DNA of 64,000 nucleotides from Cycas panzhihuaensis (GCA_023213395.1 CM041465.1:51839741-51903740); one strand, 5' to 3'. Positions 9,046 to 19,508 are shown, counted from the first letter of the stretch. Notes: generated from the sequence alone by a model not told the origin. A program made the numbers and translations.

Positions 9046-11570
9046 TGTTCCGGCTACCGGGCATGGACTTGCGACACAACGACACGTGTTTGTCGGTATA
9101 TGCCTTTACTTTGCTTACTTATGATCGTTGCGATGGTGGGAATGGTTTGATTGACATGTGCTGTCCATATGCACTGTTTGATTGCTTGTTCATTATGCAT
9201 GTGCCTAACGGCACCTTTTAGCCTATGACGACTCACGGTACGGGGCATTCATCGTGAATCGACACCGTATGGCGTACAACCACCCAGCGTCTCCATGGTC
9301 TTCGGGATGCTTTTGCCCGGCTGTTTATGCGTGTTACCGGCGTCGCTTATGTTGCAAACCCTTTCTAAGCTGGTTTAACCCTTGGTTAGGTCTTTTTGCC
9401 GTTTGAGCACATGCCCATGACCTAAAAGCGCTCTTGACTAATGTATTTTGAGTTTAACTTATGATTTTACCTTAAAGACCGATTTCTTACTTTAATTTTA
9501 CATTTTTGGGTTTCGGTTCAGTCTGCATGATAAATTAAAGCGATGCCGCGGAGTTTCTAAGCGGTACCGGTCGTCTGCGATAAACTTAAGCGATGCGCTA
9601 AGTTTATCGTGATACTGTTTAAAATTTAAAAGAGAAACCACGCGACGGTGGCGCGATTTTTCGCGAATCTGCGTGGCTCTAACAGTTGGGCGCGGGGCCC
9701 CAACGTTCACTTGCTTCACTCGAGACATAAAAACCATTTTTTCATTCATTGGCATCATTATTCACCTCACTTTTCAAGTTTCCTAGAGCATTTTCTTCAC
9801 AAAGAGACAAAGAACAAAAACAGTGAGAAGAGACATCCTCCTACAGCTGTGGATCAGAGGTACAAAGGGTCGCTATTCTTTGAGTTGCGGGGCCATTCTT
9901 TGCCCCCTACGGAGCTCCGTTCTAAGCACTCTTCCTCTTCATACATTCTCAAGGCTTTCAAGAGGATTTTTCATCAAGAAAGACCATCGCAAGGAGCCAT
10001 TTCCAAGCTTTTGACTTGCATGAGGTTCCACTACCTTATTCTCTTGCAAGGGACATGCAACAACACCTCATAGGCATTGGTTGGACCCATTGTACCAAGC
10101 TTCCAAGGACCTACATGCTCTCATTTCTCATCATTGGAGGTATTTGGTGTCCCTTGTTAAGTGCTTTTTTGCTTATTTCTTCATTGCTTACTTGCAAATC
10201 TTTTCCTCTCTTTGTGCATGTATTTCCTTGAGTTTCCCTTGATCATTTGATGCAAATAACCGTAGCGGTTGTGGCCCATTGGAGTGTTGCCCTAGGCTAG
10301 GCCTAGTTTCTCACTTGTCCCCCTAAACCCATCCTTTTCCTCCAACCCTTCTCTTTCGCCATTTCTTGGGCAAGCCGGCATAAAGGGTTACGAGGGTTAG
10401 AGGGAGATAAGGCGGGGTTAGTCCCCAATGTTGCCCTACTCCCCAAGGGTTCCGTCCCTTATCCTCTCCCCCTTTATCTCCCGCCTTTGATGAGGAAACG
10501 GGGCTAGAGAAGCTTTGGAGAGTCGGTTTGAATACCGTCTTGGTATAGGCTACCCGTTGCTACCCGACCCGTCTGTTACATGCTAGCATCGCTTCCCTTA
10601 TATCCTGTGGAGACCTCTCGTGGGTGAGTTAGCCATCCAGAGGCTACACTCAATCCCGTTTAGTGCGTTGGTGGTGTATGTCGATTGCATATGTGTCGTG
10701 TGACTTCGTTTCCTTTCATTGCATGTTAGTGCCTAGCGTATCTTCTAGCTTAGTTTATTTTACTTGCGGCACATATATACATACCTTTTTGTATCTCGTA
10801 GCCTCTCTCTCGAGAGGAAGGTATTACCTTATTTGCTTGCGAGGCGTTGGGAACAAAGGCGCATAGGGTCGACCGTTCTTGGGTCGGCAGCTTGTTTGAT
10901 GCGTTCTCCCTTTTGTTTGTGTCGCTTTGAGCTTTATTATTTTATCGTTTGTTTAGTTAGTGTTTATTTGCTTTCGGGAGGTAAGTGATCCCCATCACCG
11001 CTTGCAACCGACGTCGCATACGAGGAGGACGACGGGAGGAAGCGCAACCGTGACGGACACTGCGTCTCATTCCAACCCGGATCAGTATTCTCCGCTCACC
11101 TTCCATACCCTTTTTCGTGCTCTTACGTTTCTTTACACTTGCTTTAGTAGTTAAAGAACATAAGAAAAAGGGAAGAAATAACTATTTAGTTTGTACTTGC
11201 TCTTTACTGCATTTACTTTACTTGTACATTTCTTTGCTATACCGTATTATGGTATTTGAGATCCTGTGACCGATCCCTCCTTAGCCGCTCTTGCATATAT
11301 TTTACCGTGACACGTTCGGTTGGTTGCCCCCCAGCTTTCTCATTGCCTTGAGAAGTAGCGGCGTCGCGATTCCTTTTCCCCTTCCGGCCATCCGAAGGTA
11401 GGAGGGTCTCGCCTGCAGCTACACTGGAAGCAACCAGCACCTTGCGATCCGTGCAGCGCTCGGCGCCCGCGGGCGTCCGCGGTATGATCCTCGTTCTTTA
11501 GCCTATTAGCCCTGTGGTTTTGTGTCCTTCCCGCTAGGCGTTGGATCATTGCCCCGTGGAGAGCGTTTCA
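9046..11570 (+). repeat. GyB 3' LTR (2,525 bp)
   Basis: It begins TGTTCCGGCTACCGGGC, ends GAGAGCGTTTCA, and pairs with 1,649-4,182. Long stretches, for example about 9,740-9,845 against 2,350-2,451, are identical. Differences from the 5' LTR are mostly small insertions and deletions packed into CG-rich patches. Confidence 0.92.
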
Positions 11571-11575
11571 GGTAC
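11571..11575. repeat. Target-site duplication, right, GyB
   Basis: Second copy of GGTAC, followed by the resumed GyA reading frame (CTTGCCATG...), which corresponds to the GyB protein sequence just after the protease (GGYGYLA). Confidence 0.93.
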
Positions 11576-12192
11576 CTTGCCATGTTTGATGACGATGGGT
11601 CCCATAGTGAGGATGAGGATCGTCCTCACCCAGTTTCGTTTCTTTGCACTAGTGTAGTTATCCTCCTAGTCCTAAGTTTCCCCCTAGGACCCCTTATGAC
11701 ATTGCACATGCTGGCCATCATGTTCCTAGCTCTTCGATCCCATCACCTTCCGTAGGTGATGATGTTGAGAGTTTTCCTCTTACTTTTTACGAGGGACCTC
11801 TCCCTAACTCTCCCCTAGAGTCCCTTAGGGATGATGGGCAGCTTTCAGACTATACCAGTCCTATCACTCCCATGCTATCCCGCACCTCGTCTATTCGAAG
11901 TTAGGTCATCCATGGGGTGGACTACTTCGAAGATGACGAGGCTTTGCTGGAGCACTTAGCCAGCTCCATGCCCAGTTTGCCTCCTGGTCACCACAAGCTT
12001 GGCCACCAGAAGGTCCTAGTAATTGGGTCCACGCTAGTTGACCCAATCCCTTCTTCTGTTTCCTCTCTCCCTATCGATCTTACCCCCCTCCATTTCGAGG
12101 AGGGAAATGCTATGTGCATGGGGGAAACTCAGGACATAGTCCTTGCCCTAGATAAGATCATCAAGGTAGGAGCATAATATACTCCTGACGAA
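11576..12192 (+). pseudogene. GyA protease-RT linker (polyprotein part)
   Basis: This resumes the GyA polyprotein after the right GGTAC, with an acidic segment (MFDDDGSHSEDEDRP) and a later open part from 11,917 (MDYFEDDEALLEHLASS). The two parts are in different frames. No catalytic motif is expected here. Confidence 0.65.
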
Positions 12193-13040
12193 GTGAGGGA
12201 ATACTCCCTCCTATTCCAGGAATTTCACGATGTATTCGCATGGGACTACTCAGACATGAAGGGGATTGACCCCTCCATCGTCACGCATAACCTTACAACC
12301 ATTCCTGATGCTCGCCCTATGCGTCAGAAGCAACGTCCCCTTCACCTGAAGCTTTTAGCTACCGTTAAGATGGAGGTTGAGAAGCTTCTGGATGTGGGAC
12401 TCGTTTCTTCCATCGATTACCCTAAGTGGGTATCGAATATCATTCCTGTTGCCAAAAAGAACAGGACCATTCACATTTGTGTCGACTTCCATGACATAAA
12501 TAATGCTTGTCCTAAGGACAACTTTCCTCTTCCCTTCATTGATCAAATAATTGATCGTATGGCTGGATTCAAAGTTATGTCCTTAATGGATGGCTTCTCT
12601 AGCTATAACCAAATTTAGATTTCAAGACCGCTATAAGACGGCCTTCACTACGCCATGGGGTACCTTTGCCTACAAGGCAATGCCCTTTGGTCTTAAGAAT
12701 GCAGGGACTACTTATCAAAGAGCCATGCATTTTATCTTTTATGACCTCATCAACAATATATTGGAGGTCTTCATGGATGATATGATGGGCCTTTCACATA
12801 CAAGAGCCCATCATCCATCCGATTTACGCGCCATCTTCACAAGATGCCGCAAATATCACGTTAGTCTAAACCCGCTGAAATGCGTGTTTGCCATCACTTC
12901 AGGAAAACTCTTGGGTTTCCTCATGTCCCAACAAGGAATCCAAATTGATCCAAAAAAAGTCAAGGCAATCCTTAACATGTCGCCGCCTAGGACCCAATGA
13001 CAAATTAAGTCGTTTCTAAGCAGGCTTAGTTTTCTGAGGC
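12193..13040 (+). pseudogene. GyA reverse transcriptase (one frameshift)
   Basis: Ty3/gypsy reverse transcriptase that copies element RNA to DNA. In order it shows the entry motif FQEFHDVFAWDYSDM, then DFHDINNACPKDNFPLP, SLMDGFSSYNQ (first catalytic Asp), TAFTTPWGTFAYKAMPFGLK, the catalytic FMDDM box at about 12,771-12,785, and LNPLKCVFAITSGKLLGF. There is a frame change near 12,605, between SYNQI and DRYKTAF, and a stop at 12,998-13,000. The ACPKDNFPLP form is typical of Tat-like elements. Confidence 0.9.
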
Positions 13041-13702
13041 GTTTCTTGGCAAATTTTACCATAAATGGCAAGCCTCTTACGAACCTATTGAAGAAAGGAG
13101 CCTCTTTTATTTGGTCGGATAAGACCCAAAAGGCCTTCATAGGACTCAAGGAAGCTCTCATTTCTGCCCCTACGTTGGCGCCTCCTTGCTTTGATAGACC
13201 CTTCATTCTGTACACCTCGGCAACCGACGAATCCCTGGGCGCAATGCTTACACAGGAGGACGATTTGGGAACCGAGAGGGCTATTTATTTCATCAGCCGC
13301 ACTCTCGTTGCCGCTGAATTAAACTATCCTCCCACTGAAAAGGAATGCCTCTCCTTGGTCCATGCGACCAAGAAGTTTAGGCATTACTTGCTCGGCAACA
13401 CAACCAAGGTGATCGTTCAATCCGATCCCTTGCGTTACTTGCTTACTCGTTCAGACTTGATGGGTAGGGCAGGTCGTTGGGCCATCCCGCTTCAAGAGTT
13501 TGACTTGCAAGTCATTAACAGGAAGTCGAAGAAGGGAATGATAGTAGTAGAGCAACTAGCCGATGCTACCATTCCCAATGCGAGCGGCATTCCTGTTGAT
13601 GACTCTTTCCTAGACGAGTCTATTATGACCATCCAGGATGCTTCTCCTCACCCACTCACTGATAGCGAGTGGTATGGTGACATTATGCAATATCTGACTT
13701 AG
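13041..13702 (+). pseudogene. GyA RNase H (native Ty3/gypsy type)
   Basis: It follows RT in the same frame. Motifs include LLKKGASFIWSDKTQKAF, LYTSATDESLGAML, YPPTEKECLSLVHA and VIVQSDPLRYLL. The position that holds the first catalytic Asp in most Ty3/gypsy RNase H domains (TDAS) is not Asp here (TSAT). Loss of native RNase H residues is known in Tat elements that carry a second RNase H, and such a domain is present at 18,782. It ends with a stop at 13,700-13,702. Confidence 0.82.
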
Positions 13703-14914
13703 CAAGAATATCGCCCTGAAGCCAGTAACAAGGCTAGGTCGCGCATCCGCACCACCGCTAGGCAACACTTCCTCGTGGATGAAGTGTTGTACAAGAGATC
13801 CTTCGACGGGATCTTGCTTCGTTGTGTCACTCTTGATGAAGCAGACCAAATACTCTGCGAATGCCATCATGGCATTTGTGGGGGCCATTTTGGGAGCCAA
13901 TCCATGGCCCAAAGGATTCTTAGCATGGGTTATTACTGGCCATCCTTATTTAAGGACGTCCATGCCTGTGCCCTTAGATGTCGACGATGTCAAGAGTACG
14001 CCAATGTCTCTCATGTACCTTCTGAGGCGTTGCACCCTATCATGTCTCCATGGCCCTTTTCTCAATGGGGCTTGGACCTCATTGGGGCTATATCACTGCC
14101 ATCCTCCGCACAACATAAATATATCTTAACCACTACCGAATACTTCACTAAATGGGCAGAGGCAATCCCCATGTCCACTACGCCTAGTAAGACAATATCC
14201 ACCTTCGTCTACCAACATATTATTTACCGTTTCGGGATTCCAGATGTCCTAATTACGGATAATGGAACTTCCTTCTGTAATAAGGAAATGGATGAGCTAT
14301 GCGAGAAATTTAAAATCTCGCATAAGACGTCATCTCCTGATTACCCCCAAGCAAACGGGCAAGTTGAATCTTTCAACAAAATGCTCGTTAACATTCTAAA
14401 GAAAATTGTTGCCTAATCTCAAAGAGATTGGCACATCCAACTCCCTTCCACCCTATGGGCTTATCGCACTTCCATCCGCACGGCTACCGGAATGACTCCA
14501 TTCTCATTAGTCTACGAAACCGAGGCAGTACTCCCACTAGAGGTGGAGATCCCCTCTCTACGGGTTTCCCTTCGAGGTCTCATTGACGAGGAGTCTATTC
14601 ACCAGGCTCACCTCCTGGACCTCGAAGCCCTGGACGAGAGGCGTTTAATGGCTTACCAAGCGAATCTTGCTTCGAAAGCCCGCTTACAAAGGACACATGA
14701 CAAATGTCTTCGTGCTCGTCCTCTGTACCCTGGGGACCATGTCCTCAAATTGGAATACCTTTACGATCGCTTGGCGAAATTTGGGCCCAAATAGGTAGGC
14801 CCCTTCATCGTTCTTGAAAGCCTCGATAACGGCACCTACAGGATCGCCACCTTAGAAGGCCTAGAATTCAAGAAAGCAGTCAATAGGAAATTCCTCAAGA
14901 AGTTTTACGCATGA
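13703..14914 (+). pseudogene. GyA integrase (stops, but DDE kept)
   Basis: Integrase with the zinc-binding HHCC module (CHHGICGGHF ... CRRCQ) at about 13,862-13,995. The DDE core keeps all three residues: Asp in WGLDLIGAI, Asp in LITDNGTSF, Glu in QANGQVESFNKM. The C-terminal part includes YETEAVLPLEVEIPSL and ends KFLKKFYA with TGA at 14,912-14,914. In-frame stops lie at about 14,414 and 14,792. No chromodomain is seen, consistent with the Tat/Athila side of the family. Confidence 0.9.
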
Positions 14915-14949
14915 TCCTTCTGCTTTTTCTTCGCATTGCTCCGAAACGA

Positions 14950-15034
14950 GCCTAAACTACCATTTTAAATTGTTTCCATTCCTCCCAACCATAGGTAGAA
15001 TGGCAATCTAAGATGGATTTTTGCTTTTTCTTCT
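14950..15034 (+). repeat. Single copy of the GCCTAAACTACC 85 bp unit in GyA
   Basis: It matches the GyB tandem units almost base for base and starts 36 bases after the integrase stop. Confidence 0.88.
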
Positions 15035-15589
15035 GGTTCCTCCTGCGGAACCCGCGTTCTTGTATCCTCTCGGGAACCTTTGTCCTCCTATTTGGGTGTT
15101 CCCCGACTAAGACGACGTTGTGGAGTATCGTCACTCCCCTCTCATGTCTGTTGTTTCCTTCGCATATTCCGCTATGCTCCTCCGTGGACGTGTATGTCGC
15201 TCTATTTCTAACCTCACACCTCTCGATCACCTCTGCTTACGGTGGATGTGTGTGATCCTATTAGACATATAGCCATACATGGAAGGAAATACATGCATAT
15301 TACAACCAAATATTTACAACAAAACATATTTACACCAAAACATTTAAACACTTACAATATACAAAGTAAACCATACATGCTATTTCTATCATACATGATA
15401 CATACCATTTCATGTCAAAATGGGGTTCCAATTACCCCGTATGTATGTATATATATCAAAAATATCATGGTACATCATGCATGTGGGAATCTAAGATCCT
15501 TACAAGGGGGGTACAATCATGTGAGCCTAGATATGACCCCCCAGAGGCCCATGCTTTCCCGTCAAAATCAAATGTACATCTCATATACT
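15035..15589 (+). other. GyA 3' untranslated region before the antisense gene
   Basis: Up to about 15,415 it matches GyB 8,259-8,690. It then diverges into DNA found only in GyA. No sense-strand gene is seen; the end of the antisense PMD transcript probably lies here. Confidence 0.5.
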
Positions 15590-15737
15590 ACTGCTGTCCT
15601 GATCCTGGGGTGCCATCCCCTGGTCTGTGTGATCCCTCTCCTGGGGACCACATCCCTCTAAGGCTCCTCCTAGGCCTCCGCGAGCTGCCTGCCTCTCTCC
15701 CCTCGTCCCGAGGTCGTCTTGGGGTCGTAGCCACTGT

Positions 15738-15828
15738 GTGTGTGTAGGTCCGGCTCCTGCTCGACCTCAAGGCTAGTAGCTGCTGTGTGTGTGTAGGTCC
15801 GGCTCCTGCTCGACCTCGAGGCTATCTG
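15738..15828 (-). repeat. Tandem duplication within PMD C-terminal coding region
   Basis: The stretch with TGTGTGTGTAGGTCCGGCTC and TGCTCGACCTC occurs twice, about 46 bases apart. On the minus strand it encodes a repeated SRSRTYTHT or EVEQEPDLHTH-like segment, depending on frame. It is a recent local slippage or duplication. Confidence 0.75.
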
Positions 15829-16229
15829 CACCACCAACTGATCGTATCGGGCCTGGATATGATCCCTCTCTCCTCGGAGCCCCTCCTCTATCACCTTGAG
15901 GTGCTCCTTCAGTACTGCTATGCAGACCCTGCTCTCCGCATCTCCCCCTGCTCCGCTATGAGCCTCTAAGGCTAGGACTCGTCTACGCAGCTCGTCCTGC
16001 TCGCCCCTAGCTACATCAAGCTCTCGCTACAGCTGCCCCCTGAATGTCATATGTTCCTGGGACTCTACAGCCCAGATGCCTCTCACCCTCGCCAGTGGGG
16101 TGAACGCCTGCATATGGGCTCCCCGCCGACTGGTGCCCTCCTCACTTTGGATGGGCTGGTTGCTCACAGAAACACGAGGGAACATCTCCCTCACCATGGC
16201 CTCCACCAGTCTCTGGATCTCTACTACAC

Positions 16230-16341
16230 CTGCCAATGTAACATGCCGTGTGTCAGTGTATATGCTCACTACATACCATGATAAAATGAAACCAAGTATT
16301 TATCTAGATGTCAAACGACTAAAGAAACGGTTAGGTCTCAC
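16230..16341 (-). other. Intron in the antisense PMD gene (112 nt)
   Basis: On the minus strand the exon ends ATGGCAG, the intron begins GTGAGACC and ends TTGGCAG, and the next exon begins GTGTAGTAGAG. Upstream exon phase 1 plus the downstream two bases gives an unbroken frame (AMAG joined to VVEIQRLVEAM). The intron itself contains in-frame stops. This fits selection on a spliced mRNA. Confidence 0.65.
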
Positions 16342-17689
16342 CTGCCATGGCCACCGACTCCTCTGCTCGGGCAACATCCTCGTCTCCTGGCCCTCCACCA
16401 GCTACAGGTACCTCATCCTCAGGTACCTCCTCTACCTTAGCCTCGCTCCTAGTAGGGACTGGCTTGACCCTTGCCTCTCTAGATCTCCTCATGATCTGTA
16501 GTATGCGGCCCCTGGTCTCTGGTCCCCTGCTCTTCTCGGCCTCTGATGGGCTCGCCTCCTCAAGCGATTCCCGAATGGTCCTGCTGCTCCTCCTGCTGAC
16601 CATGATGGATGGACCTACCTCTCTTACAGGTTACGATGGGCCAGTCCCATCTCCCCCATCATCGCAGTCATGGTCGTCACCATCGCTGTCATCGTCATCA
16701 ATGGGCACTCCTACTTTGCCTGCTCCATCGTCACTCTCCCACCTCACTGCTCTGTATGGCTCTACTGTATAGTCTGTCGAACTGAGGAGGTCGAGTGACG
16801 TCGCATCTACCGATCGACAGACATGGGCCTAGTCCTCTGTCCCTCGGAGCCGCGTCTGCCATCTGTGGACCATCAGGGCCCACTCTACTATGGGGTATGG
16901 CCCCCCTGCTGGTGCCACTATAGGAAAATTGTCAAAAAACCAGCACTACAATAGCGTGCTGTAAGAGAATCCTCCCCTACTAGATCTCCGGATGGTGTCT
17001 AGCTGTGCGATGAGGTTCGCCGCAACTAGGGTAGCCCAATCCATCCTGTCGTCGGCCTCGCACCAGTGCGTTGCATCCACCTAGCCTCCAGGGATCTCCC
17101 TGTAGTTCTGTTTCTAGGAAATCTGGAACAGAATGCATAGTATGATCAATTTCCTCACTCAAGGAATCTGTGACATAAGCATAGTCTGGAGGGCAACTCC
17201 CCTCTGCTCCCACCGCTTGGTCCCCTATGAAAACTGGCCGCCTCTCAGTGCCGCTTCAGGCAGCGATCCCAACCTCACTGGCCTCCCTATCACTGGAACT
17301 CCCAGAATCTGCCTGTTAACCCCTGGGGTAATAGTGACATCACCTATCTGAGGCAAGTGAAATATGTGCCTCCTCCTATCCCAGTGCAACATGATATCAA
17401 CCAGAAGCCTCTGGTCTAACGTGAATTGAGGTGTCGTAAGGGCCTTGTATAGGCCACACCTCTTCAGAGTCACCATGTCCTCTTAGGACGCCTTCTCCAT
17501 GTAGCTAAGTATGGGCATGCCTACGTTCTTGCGGTTGTCCACTACGATAACTGCCTACGATCATAAAAAATTAGTCAAGGTTAGCCTCCTAACAGTCATC
17601 TATGCTCCTAGCTTTCTCTCTGACTTTCCTGCCTGAATTTTGGGGGCTGTTTGGCCCCTCTTCTATTTTTTTCTGATTTTCTGCCTGCG

Positions 17690-17830
17690 TACTGTGCTAA
17701 TTTAGCGGTACCACTAAATTTAGAGTGGGTCCCACAGCGATCGATATCCTGTGGGGATCCCACTTCTAAGATCGCGGTGCTGCGATCTTGGCTACGGTAC
17801 GAATGGTAACCCCCCTTAAAAGGGGGGGGT
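17690..17830. repeat. Hairpin cluster in the PMD gene leader or first intron
   Basis: Nested inverted repeats lie close together, including TAATTTAGCGGTACCACTAAATT, AAGATCGC/GCGATCTT and CCCCCCTT/AAGGGGGG. The first shares TTAGCGGTACC with the LTR hairpin of the same element (about 20,098-20,108). Confidence 0.6.
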
Positions 17831-18232
17831 TTCTGCCTAGAAAATCTTAAAATTTTTGTGGTGGACCCCTGTGGGGCCCACTGGGACCAGGGCTCCCTAA
17901 TGCCCAGGTCCTCGCCTCTTTCTGGGTCTAATTCAGATTCCGAGAGGCATCCAATTGCCCATAAGAGGCATAAAAAATGTATTAAATTAACTAAAAAGTA
18001 GTAAACTTTGAACTTGGAAATGGGGAAGGTTTTGCGAGATCTACTTATTGGGTCTGGCCTGACCGTCGCCATCTCATCTCTCTGGTCGTAATGGCTCTCG
18101 CTATGCTCAGATCCAACGGTCAGATCATCTCCTGCATGCCTCTGAAGTTAGGTAGCACTCCGCGTTGTAAGGGAATGGCTCTGGTTTCACACGAGAGCCA
18201 GTGAAAATGAATCCAATTTTCATTCGTTTTCC

Positions 18233-18239
18233 TTATATA
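18233..18239 (-). promoter_or_regulatory. TATA box of the antisense PMD gene
   Basis: The minus strand reads GCCTATATAAGG, a strong TATA box, 161 bases before the ATG at 18,072. A start about 30 bases downstream would give a leader of roughly 130 bases. Just upstream on the same strand lies GTTCGTCGGGGCCCC, which resembles the reverse complement of the LTR box GGGGCCCCAACGTTCAC. Confidence 0.6.
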
Positions 18240-18264
18240 GGCGGGGGCCCCGACGAACACTTCT

Positions 18265-18781
18265 TCCGTTTCTGGCCTTGCGACAGTCATTGGGATTGTC
18301 TCGTTGTCCTGATAGCTTTTACCTTCTGGCCCTGTCACCTATTGTGCTCTATTGATGCCCTTTTTGCCCTCCCTTGCAAGGGCATTTATGGCGCCTCATT
18401 ATCACACTTTCGCTAGGGCCCTTTTACATCGTTTTACGTGCTACTCCCGTGCATGCCCAAGTTTATACTCGTTTGGCTTATTTCACCGCCCTGGACTCAT
18501 TTTCGCAGCCCTTTTTTGCCCCTGGGGTCTCCAAAGGGAATGCTCCCCCGTCCGGGGGCATGTTTTGCTTCCCGAAGCAACCTTTGGCAGTCTAGGGCGT
18601 CTTTTCTCCGCCCACTCTTAGCCAGTGGCTGGATTGCTCACTCTTGTTTTCGGGTAACCTCATTGCTAAGTCCTCCTACCCTTCTTGGCTACCTTCTTTC
18701 TCGCCATTCAAGTCTTTCTTTTACTTTCATCGCTATTTGTTTGCTATCATAGTTTAGTATCCCGACATGCCCCTTTTTATT
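18265..18781 (+). other. GyA stretch between PMD promoter and second RNase H
   Basis: Open frames are short and overlapping on both strands. I recognise no domain. It could hold the degraded N-terminal part of the RNase H protein. Confidence 0.4.
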
Positions 18782-19165
18782 TTTACCAATGGTGGAAGTC
18801 GCGACAACCCCAGACCTTCCACTGCTGTATGGATTCTTCGCAGCTGCTCTGGACACGACTACCTGCATTCCAGAGTCTTCCTTCCCAAGGCAACCAATAA
18901 TAACGGTCGAGTACACTAGTTATTGAAGCCCTTACCGATGCTCTATGTTTCTATCACGGGTCCATCATGTTGCTTTGCGATTCTCAGGTTGTGGTGTCCC
19001 ATCTCACCCAGGTCTACTAGGTGCGATGCCCTCGCCTGAGAACCCTCGCGTCTACTGCCAGGTCTCTTCTAGCTTGTTTCTCGTCAGTGGATATTTAACA
19101 TATCCCTAGGTACCTCAATGCTGAGGCTGATAGTCTCGTCTGCCTTATCCTTGAGCGTCGCCTCC
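18782..19165 (+). pseudogene. Second RNase H (RVT_3/archaeal-type) of GyA, broken
   Basis: The first part reads FTNGGSRDNPRPSTAVWIL then LPKATNNNGRV, matching the TDGGSRGNPGP and ATNNVAEY motifs of RNase HI-like RVT_3 domains. After a frameshift near 18,920 it continues EALTDALCF, LLCDSQVVVSHLTQVY, ARSLLACFSSVDI and HIPRYLNAEADSLVCLIL, the DSQLVV and NAEADALA motifs. The first catalytic Asp is Asn (FTNGGS) and two internal stops are present (TAG after QVY, TAA after VDI). It lies after integrase and just before the 3' LTR. Such a second RNase H is a mark of Tat-group elements. Confidence 0.8.
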
Positions 19166-19285
19166 CTCTTTTAGACCCAGCCCGAGGCTCGCTGGCCGGC
19201 TCGTGCACGAGCCTCCGTTGTCTTAGTTAGATGTGTTTGCTCTATTTGCTAGACACCCTCCTACTTCACGTTGCACTTTGACAAC

Positions 19286-19302
19286 GGGGGGAGGGGGGGG
19301 GG
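19286..19302 (+). other. 17-base G-rich run before the GyA 3' LTR
   Basis: The run GGGGGGAGGGGGGGGGG lies about 290 bases before the LTR start. It looks like a polypurine tract but is not at the LTR edge, and GyB has only AGTAGCAGGG here. It may be slippage or an auxiliary polypurine tract. Confidence 0.5.
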
Positions 19303-19452
19303 CATCCCCTTTTTCTTGCTTATTTCATTTACAGGTCAATGCTTAGACGACGTGTAGGTAGCCCCTACGTTGTCCTCATCTCCGTCTCCCTTGTCCACGC
19401 ATTCTTCCATGACACTTGCCTACGCCCTTGGTCCATGTGCTGCTCATTATTG

Positions 19453-19454
<2 letters not shown>

Positions 19455-19505
<51 letters not shown>
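19455..19505. repeat. (TA)n microsatellite
   Basis: About 25 TA units stand where GyB has about seven (8,951-8,964), so the tract has expanded or contracted since the copies split. Confidence 0.95.

Positions 19506-19508
<3 letters not shown>

Larger units (their letters stand above)
1649..11570 (+). mobile_element. GyB: complete but internally deleted Ty3/gypsy element nested in GyA
   Basis: Element bounded by two direct LTRs (1,649-4,182 and 9,046-11,570), each starting TG and ending CA, and flanked by perfect GGTAC duplications. Internal DNA is only about 4.9 kb and encodes gag and protease; RT, RNase H, integrase, the antisense PMD gene and the second RNase H found in GyA are all absent. 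It must therefore have been moved by enzymes of a relative such as GyA, or lost pol after insertion. The LTRs are nearly identical over long runs, which suggests a young insertion. Gag has several frameshifts. Confidence 0.92.
15590..18210 (-). pseudogene. Antisense plant mobile domain (PMD) gene inside GyA
   Basis: A multi-exon gene read opposite to the element. The most diagnostic part (17,225-17,554) reads RCGLYKALTTPQFTLDQRLL, MLHWDRRRHIFHL, QIGDVTITPG and ILGVPVIGRPV, which is the PMD/aminotransferase-like fold found in MAIN/MAIL proteins and in plant transposons. Further parts include WCEADDRMDWATLVAANLI (about 17,000-17,055), an acidic region (about 16,660-16,720), a charged Arg/Glu region (16,342-16,603), and a coiled-coil-like C-terminus (about 15,820-16,000). 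A TATA box lies upstream, an ATG at 18,070-18,072 opens a 154-codon frame, and a GT-AG intron at 16,230-16,341 keeps frame. A TAA at about 17,486 and frame changes show decay. Antisense extra genes are known in some plant Tat elements. Confidence 0.72.
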
